Of a stretch of 64,000 bases of DNA, positions 25,017 to 33,493 are shown piece after piece; position 1 is the stretch's first letter, and each line of letters starts with the position of its first letter. A model generated the notes under the pieces. It was given only the letters and a program-made list of their open reading frames with translations, did not search any database and was not told the DNA's origin. The stretch covers positions 186,001-250,000 of the forward strand of contig JBNKUI010000087.1 in NCBI GenBank assembly GCA_050298535.1. The letters are read 5' to 3'. The DNA comes from JABDMH01 sp050298535 (lineage in GTDB: Bacteria; Bacteroidota; Bacteroidia; Chitinophagales; Saprospiraceae). The position numbers were made by a program, and so were the translations under genes.

Positions 25017-26474
25017 TTGAAGAATTGAGGATTTATAGGGTAATATATTTATTTCCAATTCATCATCACTTTTCACAAGAATCCAATTAGGATTCTTTTT
25101 TCCATTTAATATATCATTGATTGAAGATTTGACTTTATCTCGGAGAACGATGGTATCATTTTGTGTTTGATCACTATAGTTCACAATCACAAGGATGGCT
25201 TCTGCACCATGCGACCATTGACGTACATGGAGGTTTACATTTTTATTATCAATCACGTAGTATTTCCCTTCCTTCAGCACCGGGTTATTAATGGCTGCGG
25301 TGAGTGCATTGTAAAAAGCATGCTGACAGGCACAAACTACCTGGCTTTTCTCTATGTTCAGTTGGTTTGCAAGGGGGCATGGACAGGCTGGCTCATGGCC
25401 AAAGCTACTTAGCTGGACAGGCATTTTGATTCTGTGCCCTTCCCATTGCCCATCATAAAAGAGGTGCATGCCCGGTGTGGTCGACATGATGACCGCTGCT
25501 GCCTTGGACCTGGTTTCGCCCAGCACCTGCATCGATCGCGGCTCATCGTGGTTTTCAATAAAGTGTAACGACTTCCTTTGATATTCCTCTTCAGCTCTTA
25601 AATGACCTTTTAATGCATAGTTGTCTCCACGTTCCAACAGGTCGTGCAGCTTCTTGTCATAGGTAAAGTCGAAACCCATTTGCTGTAATGTCCATTCTGT
25701 ATCCCAGTACGACTCCGCAATAAATATAAAACCAGGATTTTGGTTTTTAATTTTGGCGGTAGTTGTTGTCCAAAAATCATCAACATAGGAAGTTGGACCC
25801 AAAACAGATCCCCAGGTATTTAGGAAAAGTTCGGGTAAAACCAACATAGCCATATCGCACCTTACACCGTCACACACCCCGGCAATCTTCTCTAGCCGTT
25901 CTGTCATTAGTTGGTGTGTGATTGGATTAGAGTAATTTATTTGTACTGTATCCGTCCAGGCTGGAAAGTAAGGGTCCCTGCCGTGAGCAAAATACCTTCC
26001 TTTTCGCTCAAAGAATGAATGAGGATCTGATGCATAATGGGCCTCTGAAACCTCAACAAAAATCTCTGGATTTGTTTCAATGAGTTGGCTGAATGCATTA
26101 AAATGGTTAGGAATAAAATCCAAAATAAGACGGAGGTCATTTTTCTTGATCTTTTGATATGTCTGGGCTAGATCCTCCCATGAACCGAGCAGGCTAGATA
26201 CTTTATAGTCTTCAATGGCATACGGGGATCCTTGCACGTCATTTCGGGTCCAATCAGGATCTGTATGGTCATAAACCCTCATTAAATCTGGATGGAAACA
26301 GCAAGCGTCAATTGATGCAGCTGTTGTTTCCCATACTCCCATTAGCCAGACACAATCCATTCCGTGGGACTTGAGCATGCTCCAATATTCGTCTGGAATG
26401 TCTTTCAATGTTGCACCTTCACCAAATTGCTTGATCCAGGATCGTGTATTAATCTCATATAGATTCAAAGACAT
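24981..26474 (-). CDS. Alpha-amylase family (GH13) glycosidase, cytoplasmic
   Basis: 497 residues with the GH13 regions in order: DFIPNH (119-124), GVRCDMAM with nucleophile D207, IAESYWD with acid/base E254, and FIENHDEPR with transition-state D310. A C-terminal beta-sandwich domain follows (LVIVNYSDQTQ). No signal peptide, so it probably acts in the cytoplasm on imported oligosaccharides. Third gene of an operon after an alkaline phosphatase and a sodium/sugar-type symporter (10-base gap), which supports a sugar-uptake role. Precise specificity cannot be read. Confidence 0.88.
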   Translation of the reverse strand: MSLNLYEINTRSWIKQFGEGATLKDIPDEYWSMLKSHGMDCVWLMGVWETTAASIDACCFHPDLMRVYDHTDPDWTRNDVQGSPYAIEDYKVSSLLGSWEDLAQTYQKIKKNDLRLILDFIPNHFNAFSQLIETNPEIFVEVSEAHYASDPHSFFERKGRYFAHGRDPYFPAWTDTVQINYSNPITHQLMTERLEKIAGVCDGVRCDMAMLVLPELFLNTWGSVLGPTSYVDDFWTTTTAKIKNQNPGFIFIAESYWDTEWTLQQMGFDFTYDKKLHDLLERGDNYALKGHLRAEEEYQRKSLHFIENHDEPRSMQVLGETRSKAAAVIMSTTPGMHLFYDGQWEGHRIKMPVQLSSFGHEPACPCPLANQLNIEKSQVVCACQHAFYNALTAAINNPVLKEGKYYVIDNKNVNLHVRQWSHGAEAILVIVNYSDQTQNDTIVLRDKVKSSINDILNGKKNPNWILVKSDDELEINILPYKSSILQLQIKTDPLRKR

Positions 26475-26483
26475 ACAGTAAGA

Positions 26484-28247
26484 TTACCAAAATGTGATAT
26501 AGATAATGGCAAGCAACACCATAATTGCCAGACTGGCAGTATTAAATTGCTGGTTTGTCCTAAATAGCCCGGGTTCAATATCTAAGGATTTTGTATACGG
26601 GGCCCTGCGCTCGTTTATCAGTACATACGAGAGCAAAACTGCTAGAAACACGGAAACGAGTCCAAAAATATTAGTCAGACCATTTTCTATAAGGGCTTTT
26701 ATTCCTGGCACCATGGCAATGCAGAAAACGGTAATGATAATTCCTTTCTTAAACGCCATAGTGGAAGAAACCACTCCTCGGGGCTGTTCCTGTAAAGAAA
26801 TAAGTACCAGGATAGTAGAGAGGATCAAGAAACACATTCCCATGCGATCGATAAAAGGTAGTTGAGGAGCAAAATACTGAAACGCCCATGAAAGAGGAAT
26901 GGCGAGGAGAACAACAACCATTGCGGCATTAGAAGTCGTTGGTTTCCAGAACATTCCAAAGATGAATATCGTGACTACCCCAGGACTGATAAAACCTGTA
27001 TATTCTTGAATATATTGAATGACCTGACCTAGAGATTCAAGTGAGGGCGCTAGCAACGCACCAATGACGAGCGCCATAGCAGCAGAGACCCTTCCCATCA
27101 TCACCAGGTGAGAATCGGCGCTGTTGGGTCTTAATTGTTTATAAATGTCCAGGGTGAAAATAGTAGACGTACTATTTACCATCGAGCTTATCGAAGAACC
27201 GATCGCTGCCACTAATGCGGCAAACACAAGTCCTTTGAAACCAACCGTCACGTAATTGTTTAGAACCCAGGGAAAGGCTTCGTCAGCCTTAGCAATATCT
27301 GCATGCAGATGATACGCAGCAATACCAGGAAGCACAACGATTAATGGCATGAGAATCTTAAGAAAAGCAGCAAACGCCACGCCTTTTTGCGCCTCTTGAA
27401 TGCTCTTTGAGGCCAATGTGCGTTGGATAATATATTGATTCGTTCCCCAATAGTATATGTTGGCAATCCACATACCACCTAATAAAACACTTAGGCCGGG
27501 CAGTAAGTCATAGGAACTTTTAGTTTCGCCAGAGGAAATATCAATATAGCTGTCCGTCTGTGAAAACACCATCTGAAATCGCTCTGGGACTTCTTTCAAT
27601 AATGTGCTTAGTCCTTGAAAATATGCTCCTTCTCCCACAGCTTTCACAACTAGATAACTAGCTGCAAACCCTCCTATCACCAAAACAACGACTTGAATTA
27701 CATCGGTCCAAACCACTACTTTGAGTCCACCAAAAATAGAAAACGAAGCCGAGTAGAGAACCAGTCCAATAATGCCCCAGATCAAGGGAATACCCATGAT
27801 ATTCTGAATGGCCAACCCTCCCAAATACAGTACAGAAGTGATATTTATGAAGACAAATAAGAAGATCCAAAAGATCGCAAGACCCGTTCTTACTCTATTG
27901 TCAAATCGCGTTTCAAGAAATTGGGGCATAGTATAAATGCCTTTGCTAATGAAAACCGGTAAGAAAAACTTGGCAACAAGTACCAACGTCACGGCGGCCA
28001 TAAGCTCATAGCTTGCTATTGCCATGCCAATTTCGAAGCCCGAACCATTCATTCCCAACACCTGCTCTGTAGAAATATTGGAAGCAATAAGTGATCCACC
28101 TACTGCCCACCAGGGCAAGGAGCCGCTGGCAAGAAAATAGTCTTTCGTATTGCTTTGCTTGCTCTTTCCAGCAAACCAAATGCCTATGCCGATCATTATG
28201 ATCAGATATGCATAAAATATGACACTGTCGGTAGTTGAGAAATTCAT
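26484..28247 (-). CDS. Sodium:solute symporter (SSS/SGLT-like)
   Basis: 587 residues with about 14 membrane segments. Family motifs: KDYFLASGSLPWWAVGGSLIA near the N-terminus, SNISTEQ, and the SSISSMVNSTSTIFTLDIY signature about residue 355. This resembles the vSGLT sugar branch. It begins 4 bases inside the end of the alkaline phosphatase gene (ATGA overlap) and is followed by the GH13 enzyme, so the three genes are translationally coupled. Transport of a sugar or dephosphorylated sugar is an inference from context. Confidence 0.9.
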   Translation of the reverse strand: MNFSTTDSVIFYAYLIIMIGIGIWFAGKSKQSNTKDYFLASGSLPWWAVGGSLIASNISTEQVLGMNGSGFEIGMAIASYELMAAVTLVLVAKFFLPVFISKGIYTMPQFLETRFDNRVRTGLAIFWIFLFVFINITSVLYLGGLAIQNIMGIPLIWGIIGLVLYSASFSIFGGLKVVVWTDVIQVVVLVIGGFAASYLVVKAVGEGAYFQGLSTLLKEVPERFQMVFSQTDSYIDISSGETKSSYDLLPGLSVLLGGMWIANIYYWGTNQYIIQRTLASKSIQEAQKGVAFAAFLKILMPLIVVLPGIAAYHLHADIAKADEAFPWVLNNYVTVGFKGLVFAALVAAIGSSISSMVNSTSTIFTLDIYKQLRPNSADSHLVMMGRVSAAMALVIGALLAPSLESLGQVIQYIQEYTGFISPGVVTIFIFGMFWKPTTSNAAMVVVLLAIPLSWAFQYFAPQLPFIDRMGMCFLILSTILVLISLQEQPRGVVSSTMAFKKGIIITVFCIAMVPGIKALIENGLTNIFGLVSVFLAVLLSYVLINERRAPYTKSLDIEPGLFRTNQQFNTASLAIMVLLAIIYITFW

Positions 28248-29377
28248 TCGTGGTCACTTTTGGGCAACTGCAAAGCCTCTTTCATCTTCGCGTGCACTTC
28301 AGTATTATCGTATATTCCCTGGAATAGTTCCGCCTGGGGTCCAAAGGCAAAGACTGGCACCATTGATGCGGTGTGTTCTTTCGAAACAAATTTGATGATA
28401 GGTTTTCCTTTTTCATCTTCTGATGTAATGGAAAATCCACCTGTCTCGTGGTCTGCCGTAACAATTACAAGTGTGTTTCCGTCACTTTTTGCAAAATTCA
28501 AGGCAACTGCAACCACCTCATCAAGCTCTAGCACTTCATCAATTACAATTTCCTCTAAGTTGGAGTGCCCTCCCCAATCGATTTGTGAAGCTTCAATGAG
28601 GAAAAAGAAACCTTTTTCGGGTGTCTTTTCGGATAAGAATTTCAAGCCCCTTTTGACTGCAGGTACCAAATAGTTCCTGCCCGCTAAACGTGTTTTAGGT
28701 TCTTCATCTGCGGTAAAGTATGCCAACTTTGCAACATTGTTTAAATTGATAGCCTCTATTGATTCTTCATCAATATTACCAATCATGTAACCTTTGTTCT
28801 GGAGTTCGACAAGTAGATTTCGCTCGTCGACATGTCTATCAACAAAGTAATTTCTACCACCACCTACCAGATAATCAACATCTGTCAACAAAAAATCTGC
28901 CGCTATCTGTTCGTGGTAGCTTCTAAATAATTGATATGTAACAAAGGCAGCAGGTGTAGCATGTGTAAGAGAAGAGGTCACTGCAATGCCTGTAGACCCA
29001 CCCCGATTTTCTAATTCTTCAATAATTGACAGTGGTGCTTTTTCTTTTTCAGTAGTACCAAAAGTGTTATAGTTAGCTTTGATACCTCTTGCCATTGCCG
29101 TGGCACCGGCAGCACTATCGGTCACCAATCTATCCTTACTGTGTGTTTTCTGCATTCCAATGTGTCTAAATTCTTCTAGATTCAGTGTTTTCTTGCGTGT
29201 GCTGTACATTCCTGCGGTTATCTGAGATAGTCCCATGCCATCTCCAATTATTAACACAATATTTTTCGGATATTTAAGCGGTTTGTCTTGTGGTGCAACG
29301 TTAGATACAATGGACGGCGCAGTACAACCGCTTGCCAAAAGCAAAAAGATTACTATTATTTGTAGTTTACACTTCAT
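28244..29377 (-). CDS. Alkaline phosphatase, lipoprotein
   Basis: 377 residues. Lipobox LLLASGC (Cys18) suggests a lipid-anchored envelope protein. Metal motif IIGDGMG (Asp46), nucleophile Ser88 in TDSAAGATA, IDWGGHSN and VTADHETGG supply the metal-binding Asp/His residues of the PhoA family. It is more compact than E. coli PhoA. First gene of the operon with the symporter and GH13 enzyme; releasing a sugar or phosphate for uptake is a possible role. It starts 5 bases from the divergent CotH-like gene, so both share one tiny regulatory gap or have promoters inside each other. Confidence 0.9.
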   Translation of the reverse strand: MKCKLQIIVIFLLLASGCTAPSIVSNVAPQDKPLKYPKNIVLIIGDGMGLSQITAGMYSTRKKTLNLEEFRHIGMQKTHSKDRLVTDSAAGATAMARGIKANYNTFGTTEKEKAPLSIIEELENRGGSTGIAVTSSLTHATPAAFVTYQLFRSYHEQIAADFLLTDVDYLVGGGRNYFVDRHVDERNLLVELQNKGYMIGNIDEESIEAINLNNVAKLAYFTADEEPKTRLAGRNYLVPAVKRGLKFLSEKTPEKGFFFLIEASQIDWGGHSNLEEIVIDEVLELDEVVAVALNFAKSDGNTLVIVTADHETGGFSITSEDEKGKPIIKFVSKEHTASMVPVFAFGPQAELFQGIYDNTEVHAKMKEALQLPKSDHE

Positions 29378-29382
29378 CTCAA

Positions 29383-30453
29383 ATGCAGGTCAGAGCTCTT
29401 ATTCTTCTCGAAAATACTAATCTGAGGTTAGATTTATCAGAATACCTGAGAATCTTACTTGCATTATTATGCTTATTAGTATGGAATGGTGTTGCTATTG
29501 GGCAGGCAGAAAATGCTATAGCCAAAAAGACTTCAATCTTTGATATGTTAGAATCGGTTGGGGATTTTGAAGTATTTCTTAAACTGCCGCTGGATACCAT
29601 TATCGCTCAAAAACTGACGGCAAATGAACATGACGCTGTGGCAACTTTTCAAGTCAAGGATTCAACCATATTGTCTCTCCCTGTCAAATTAAGTGTCCGG
29701 GGCAAGTTCCGCAGACGCACCTGTGACCTTCCCCCTATAAAGTTTGATTTTGATAAAGATGATCTACGTGAACTGGGCTATAGTGCTTCTGATGAATATA
29801 AATTGGTGACACATTGCTTAAGTGAATCTGAAGCACCAGATTTTCTCAGAAGAGAGTATATGGCATATAAAATTTATGAAAACCTAAGTCAGTATAGTTA
29901 TCGAACATTGATTTTTCCAATTACTTACATAGATAGGTATACCGGAGAGAAAGTAGAAAGCATTGCTTTCCTGTTGGAAAGTAATGACGAACTACCTGAT
30001 AGATTTGGAGGCTCTTGGTGTGATAGCAAATTTGTTAAACAGGACACCATCGATCCATATTATCTGGAATTCATGGCTCTGTTCAACTACATGATTGGCA
30101 ATGAAGACGTAATCTATCACGCACAACATAATAGCCGTTTACTAAAATTGCCCGGCAAAGAGCTACTTATACCCATACCTTATGATTTCGATTTTTCGCT
30201 GCTGGTTGCTGCACCCTATGCATTCAAAGATGAGGGACAAGGTTATCAGAGGAAGTACTTAGGATTTGAAGAAAATGCCGTCCATATGGACGAAATAGTG
30301 GACATGTTCCTCGATGCTCGAAGTAATATTGAATCTGATATTGAAAACTGCTCCTTTTTTTCAAAAAGGGAAAAGAAACGCTGCCTAAAAATCATCAAAT
30401 CGTTTTATAGCGATCTGGAAAGGAAGGACAACAAAGTTATTTATAATCAGTAA
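29383..30453 (+). CDS. Exported protein with CotH-kinase-like motifs
   Basis: 356 residues from the ATG at 29383, which gives an N-terminal hydrophobic signal (LLALLCLLVWNGVAIGQA). The mature part starts with a beta-rich region containing LSVRGKFRRRTC, analogous to the R.RG.....K..F strand of CotH proteins. Later come FNYMIGNEDVIYHAQHN and PIPYDFDFS, which align in order with the N..IGN.D...HN...IPYDFD catalytic region of CotH atypical kinases. I infer a divergent CotH-like kinase fold acting outside the cytoplasm. It is divergent from the alkaline phosphatase gene and ends 7 bases into the MazG-like gene. Confidence 0.65.
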   Translation: MQVRALILLENTNLRLDLSEYLRILLALLCLLVWNGVAIGQAENAIAKKTSIFDMLESVGDFEVFLKLPLDTIIAQKLTANEHDAVATFQVKDSTILSLPVKLSVRGKFRRRTCDLPPIKFDFDKDDLRELGYSASDEYKLVTHCLSESEAPDFLRREYMAYKIYENLSQYSYRTLIFPITYIDRYTGEKVESIAFLLESNDELPDRFGGSWCDSKFVKQDTIDPYYLEFMALFNYMIGNEDVIYHAQHNSRLLKLPGKELLIPIPYDFDFSLLVAAPYAFKDEGQGYQRKYLGFEENAVHMDEIVDMFLDARSNIESDIENCSFFSKREKKRCLKIIKSFYSDLERKDNKVIYNQ

Positions 30454-30794
30454 GGCTTCAACTTACTGTTTCTCTGGTGTCTTTTCCCATCTCTATCGGT
30501 CTTCTTAGTAAGATTTTGTTCCAATGATATGGTGATATCTATTTCCATCTGATTACTTAGGCAGGTCAGAACGAACATTATATCCGCTATTTCATCCGCT
30601 ATTTCTTGTTCTACATGCTGGTCATGGCGTGGATCCTTAAACGATTGCTCCCCGAATTTTCTCGCCATAAGTCTTGACAATTCTCCAACTTCCTCCATCA
30701 AGAGCATCATGTTAGTGGATTGATCGAAGTATCTGACACCGTAGGTCTTTATCCACGTATCAACCTTTTGCTGATATTCTGCTATAGTCATCAT
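30447..30794 (-). CDS. MazG-like nucleotide pyrophosphohydrolase
   Basis: 115 residues. All-alpha NTP pyrophosphohydrolase fold with the magnesium-binding motifs EEVGE (34-38) and DEIAD (67-71). Such single-domain proteins cleave (d)NTPs to NMP and PPi, and are thought to clean damaged or non-canonical nucleotides. It overlaps dtd by 4 bases (ATGA type), so the two are coupled; both are quality-control enzymes. The C-terminus is basic (KKTDRDGKRHQRNSKLK). Confidence 0.88.
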   Translation of the reverse strand: MMTIAEYQQKVDTWIKTYGVRYFDQSTNMMLLMEEVGELSRLMARKFGEQSFKDPRHDQHVEQEIADEIADIMFVLTCLSNQMEIDITISLEQNLTKKTDRDGKRHQRNSKLKPY

Positions 30795-31243
30795 TCTTTG
30801 AGTTCTGTATCGATTATAATAGTAACGGGTCCATCGTTGACCAAATGGACTTTCATGTCTGCACCAAATATTCCGGTCTGCACATCTGTTTCCATTTGTT
30901 TACATATTTCTTCCACAAATTCTTGATAAAGTGGTTCGGAAATAGATGGCTTTGCTGCTTTTATGTAGGAAGGTCTATTGCCCCTTCTTGTACTTGCATG
31001 CAATGTAAACTGACTTATAACCAGAATAGAACCACCTGTATCTTTGACGGATTTATTCATCACCTCATCAGAATCATTAAATATTCTAAGGTTTATAATC
31101 TTTCGAACAAGCCAATCGATTTCTGCTGAAGTATCTCCGTCTGTTATACCCAGAAATATTAGCAACCCTTGTTCTATGCTTCCTACTTTCTGATAATTTA
31201 CATCAACTGATGCGGATTTGACTCTTTGAATCACTGCGCGCAT
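30791..31243 (-). CDS. dtd: D-aminoacyl-tRNA deacylase Dtd
   Basis: 150 residues, normal family length. Hallmark motifs: MRAVIQRVKSASV at the N-terminus, SQFTLHA in the middle and NDGPVTI near the C-terminus (the Gly-cisPro element that rejects L-amino acids). Dtd hydrolyses D-aminoacyl-tRNAs and mischarged Gly-tRNAAla. It is coupled to the MazG-like gene by a 4-base overlap and follows the SRAP-like gene by 11 bases, forming a probable three-gene operon. Confidence 0.95.
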   Translation of the reverse strand: MRAVIQRVKSASVDVNYQKVGSIEQGLLIFLGITDGDTSAEIDWLVRKIINLRIFNDSDEVMNKSVKDTGGSILVISQFTLHASTRRGNRPSYIKAAKPSISEPLYQEFVEEICKQMETDVQTGIFGADMKVHLVNDGPVTIIIDTELKE

Positions 31244-31254
31244 TCCATGAAGAC

Positions 31255-31893
31255 TTAGGAGAATAAAGTAGATTGTTGTTGTACTTTATGATGCTCATGG
31301 AGATCTTTTTCATTATAACCGGAAACAAATATTTTACTGGTCACAATGTGATATGTGAATGCTTTTAGCATCCGTGTTGCAAGCAGATCTATATACGTTT
31401 CCACCTTATCTTCTTTTAACCACAAGTCAACATCCGTGGAATCCATAATCAATGGCTCTCTTACTGTGAATTTTCGCAGTGACTTTCTGGCCTTTCGACA
31501 TAGCAAACTTACTGTCCGATGATCTTCCTCTCCAAAATAGAGCGCTGGAACAAGCATAATGGGTGCCTCGCCACAAATGACTCTAATCGGTTTTCTTTCT
31601 TTTTGAGACCATGCGTAAAAGCTATCCAATAGAACTATGCAACGATTGGTGCGATATTCCATCCTGCTTCTTCTTGCAGTGTGTGCGGAAGTATAGTCTA
31701 AGCAAGGAGAATGTACGTGGTGTTCGGATGTGTTTCCCCAATAGGCAGATGACATTCCCTGGTTTGTCAAAATACTGATGGATTGACCAACCTCGATAGA
31801 ATATCGTTTGATTACTTCATTTCCATCTGGAGCATTTGGTAAATGAGCAGAAAAAATCTCATTCTTCGAAAACATTGTACTTAGTCGTCTCAT
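31255..31893 (-). CDS. SRAP (HMCES/YedK)-like protein with a lost active site
   Basis: 212 residues. RCIVLLDSFYAW followed by KPIRVICGEAPIMLVPALY and KFTVREPLIM aligns with the SRAP core (RC..P.DGFYEW ... P ... IHDRMPV). The abasic-site cross-linking Cys2 (MCGR) is absent: the protein starts MRRLS, and a stop codon lies five codons upstream. The catalytic Glu of FYEW is Ala94 and the His of IHDR is Thr143; the Asn of the NAR motif is also not evident. So it cannot do the known chemistry. It sits at the edge of the origin-like region and is the first gene of a probable operon with dtd and the MazG-like gene. Confidence 0.68.
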   Translation of the reverse strand: MRRLSTMFSKNEIFSAHLPNAPDGNEVIKRYSIEVGQSISILTNQGMSSAYWGNTSEHHVHSPCLDYTSAHTARRSRMEYRTNRCIVLLDSFYAWSQKERKPIRVICGEAPIMLVPALYFGEEDHRTVSLLCRKARKSLRKFTVREPLIMDSTDVDLWLKEDKVETYIDLLATRMLKAFTYHIVTSKIFVSGYNEKDLHEHHKVQQQSTLFS

Positions 31894-31949
31894 TAATTCT
31901 GTAGTTTACTTTGTATTACTTGGTGATTCGAATTCGTTCACCCCTCTTA

Positions 31950-31957
31950 CAAACATA
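31950..31957 (-). promoter_or_regulatory. -7 element upstream of the SRAP-like gene
   Basis: On the minus strand this reads TATGTTTG, a full match to TAnnTTTG, 56 bases upstream of the SRAP-like start. No TTG lies at the expected -33 position. It falls at the left edge of the origin-like region. Confidence 0.35.
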
Positions 31958-32222
31958 TTGATAATATATAATTAGTAAAAGTATATATCTGTGCTAATTA
32001 CAAATAGATTTATTTCTATATATAATGTGGATAAGAATGAAGACTTTGTGAATTTTGCTCACAGATACACATTTAGAAAGAGAAGAGAGACAATTTGTGG
32101 ATTATCCAGTCAAAAATACTGGGTTACGAACGATAATGTGAATACATATACACTGAAAAACACGAAATATTTCCACACATAATTGGAAATCCACAATTTG
32201 TGAGTTATTTCTATAATTTATT

Positions 32223-32242
32223 GATTTACAGTGATTTACAGT
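32223..32242 (+). repeat. Two tandem copies of a 10-base repeat in the origin-like region
   Basis: GATTTACAGT occurs twice head to tail, at 32223-32232 and 32233-32242, 10 bases before a near-perfect DnaA box. It could be an origin iteron-like element or chance. Confidence 0.6.
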
Positions 32243-32392
32243 GTTTATAATGTGTGGATTATATATATTATAATGTGTCAAATATATTATTATAATATAT
32301 GTAGATATAGTTTTCTACATCCTAACAGCACTAATAATGATAAGAGGATTAAAATGAATTTGATAAAATCAGAATTATAAGAATAAAAGATT

Positions 32393-33448
32393 GTGGATAA
32401 GAATTCGCAAGGATACCACTGGGTGAGGAACTGGATCATACTTGGTTTAATCATGATCATCTTTCAAATAGTAATAGGTGGTATAACACGTCTGACAGGA
32501 TCCGGACTGTCAATCACAAAATGGGAGATTGTTACGGGTATAATTCCTCCTCTAAGTATAGAAGACTGGGAATATGAATTTGACCTCTATAAAAATACCC
32601 CGCAATACAAAAAGATCAACGAGGGAATGACCATCAGTCAGTTTAAGTTCATTTACTTTTGGGAATACATTCATAGACTGTGGGCACGAAGTATGGGATT
32701 CATATTTATAATTCCATTCTTACTTTTCTGGCGACTAGGTTATCTTAAGCAGCCTGACTTAAAACGTGAATTGTTTATTGTTTTTCTTTTGGCGGGTATA
32801 GTTGGTTTGTTTGGATGGATTATGGTGGCAAGTGGTTTAAATGATAGACCCTGGGTTAGTGCTTACAAGTTGTCTATTCATCTATCATTGGCACTTATTG
32901 TCTTATCCTACTTGTTTTGGGTTTTTCTAAAGCAGTTTAAAGGAAGATCTGAAACTAGCAGCTTGCCAGGTCTGATAAAGGTTCTTTTAATCACCTTGTC
33001 AATTCAGATAGTATTAGGAGGAATGATGTCTGGTCTTAAGGCTGCTTTGGTGTATCCTACTTGGCCAGCTTATGGTAATAGTCTTTTAATTCCTAATGCA
33101 TTACTTGAAAGTTCGGTTTGGAAGTGGGAATCTGTCTTAAACTATGAGGCTTCCGTAATGATGCCTGCTTTAATACAATTTCTTCACAGATCTTTGGGTT
33201 ATGCGGTTGCCTGTATGGTTTGTTGGTTAATGTATAGGTACAATGCTGGTTTTCGAGTTATGAGATTCAATGTGTTATTTATACTTGTGGCTTTTCAAGT
33301 TATTTTAGGGGTTATGGTTTTAATAAATAGTATTGGAACCATTCCTGTATTCTTTGGAGTCATGCACCAAACAGTGGCAATATTCCTGCTCTTGTCTGTT
33401 ATATACAATTGCTATATCGGAATTACAAAGCGGGAAGTAGGCTGGTAA
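32393..33448 (+). CDS. Heme A synthase (CtaA/COX15 type)
   Basis: 351 residues, eight membrane segments. The four heme-ligand His of the family are visible: FWEYIHRLWAR (H94), LSIHLSLA (H163), QFLHRSLGY (H265) and GVMHQTVA (H325); GGITRLTGSGLS is the N-terminal signature. It oxidises heme O to heme A for aa3-type cytochrome oxidase, implying aerobic respiration. The only in-frame start that keeps the first membrane helix is GTG at 32393; a stop lies three codons upstream. This GTG is part of a perfect DnaA box. Confidence 0.93.
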   Translation: MDKNSQGYHWVRNWIILGLIMIIFQIVIGGITRLTGSGLSITKWEIVTGIIPPLSIEDWEYEFDLYKNTPQYKKINEGMTISQFKFIYFWEYIHRLWARSMGFIFIIPFLLFWRLGYLKQPDLKRELFIVFLLAGIVGLFGWIMVASGLNDRPWVSAYKLSIHLSLALIVLSYLFWVFLKQFKGRSETSSLPGLIKVLLITLSIQIVLGGMMSGLKAALVYPTWPAYGNSLLIPNALLESSVWKWESVLNYEASVMMPALIQFLHRSLGYAVACMVCWLMYRYNAGFRVMRFNVLFILVAFQVILGVMVLINSIGTIPVFFGVMHQTVAIFLLLSVIYNCYIGITKREVGW

Positions 33449-33464
33449 TCTTAGAGATTTAAGG

Positions 33465-33472
33465 TATTTTTG
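33465..33472 (+). promoter_or_regulatory. -7 element before the alpha/beta hydrolase gene
   Basis: TATTTTTG matches TAnnTTTG and lies 21 bases before the ATG at 33494. No TTG is present at -33. The hydrolase gene is also only 45 bases behind heme A synthase, so readthrough is possible. Confidence 0.35.
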
Positions 33473-33493
33473 TTGTATCAAGCAAAGGTTATT

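Larger units (their letters stand above)
31894..32400. other. oriC: Putative chromosomal replication origin: AT-rich region with DnaA-box cluster
   Basis: The only gene-free stretch longer than 300 bases. Perfect DnaA boxes (TGTGGATAA, complement TTATCCACA) lie at 32026-32034 and 32392-32400; one-mismatch boxes (TGTGGATTA) at 32096-32104 and 32253-32261. Weaker 7-of-9 copies are at 32102-32110, 32137-32145, 32169-32177 and 32187-32195. The four best boxes all face the same way. From 32256 to about 32310 the sequence is almost pure A/T, like an unwinding element. dnaA is not in the window. Identification rests on box density, because single perfect boxes also occur inside genes at 12784 and 35993. 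Confidence 0.58.

Noticed and set aside
31991..32182. 63-codon frame in the origin-like region
   Set aside because: Very AT-rich, no recognisable motif and crossed by several DnaA boxes; likely chance.
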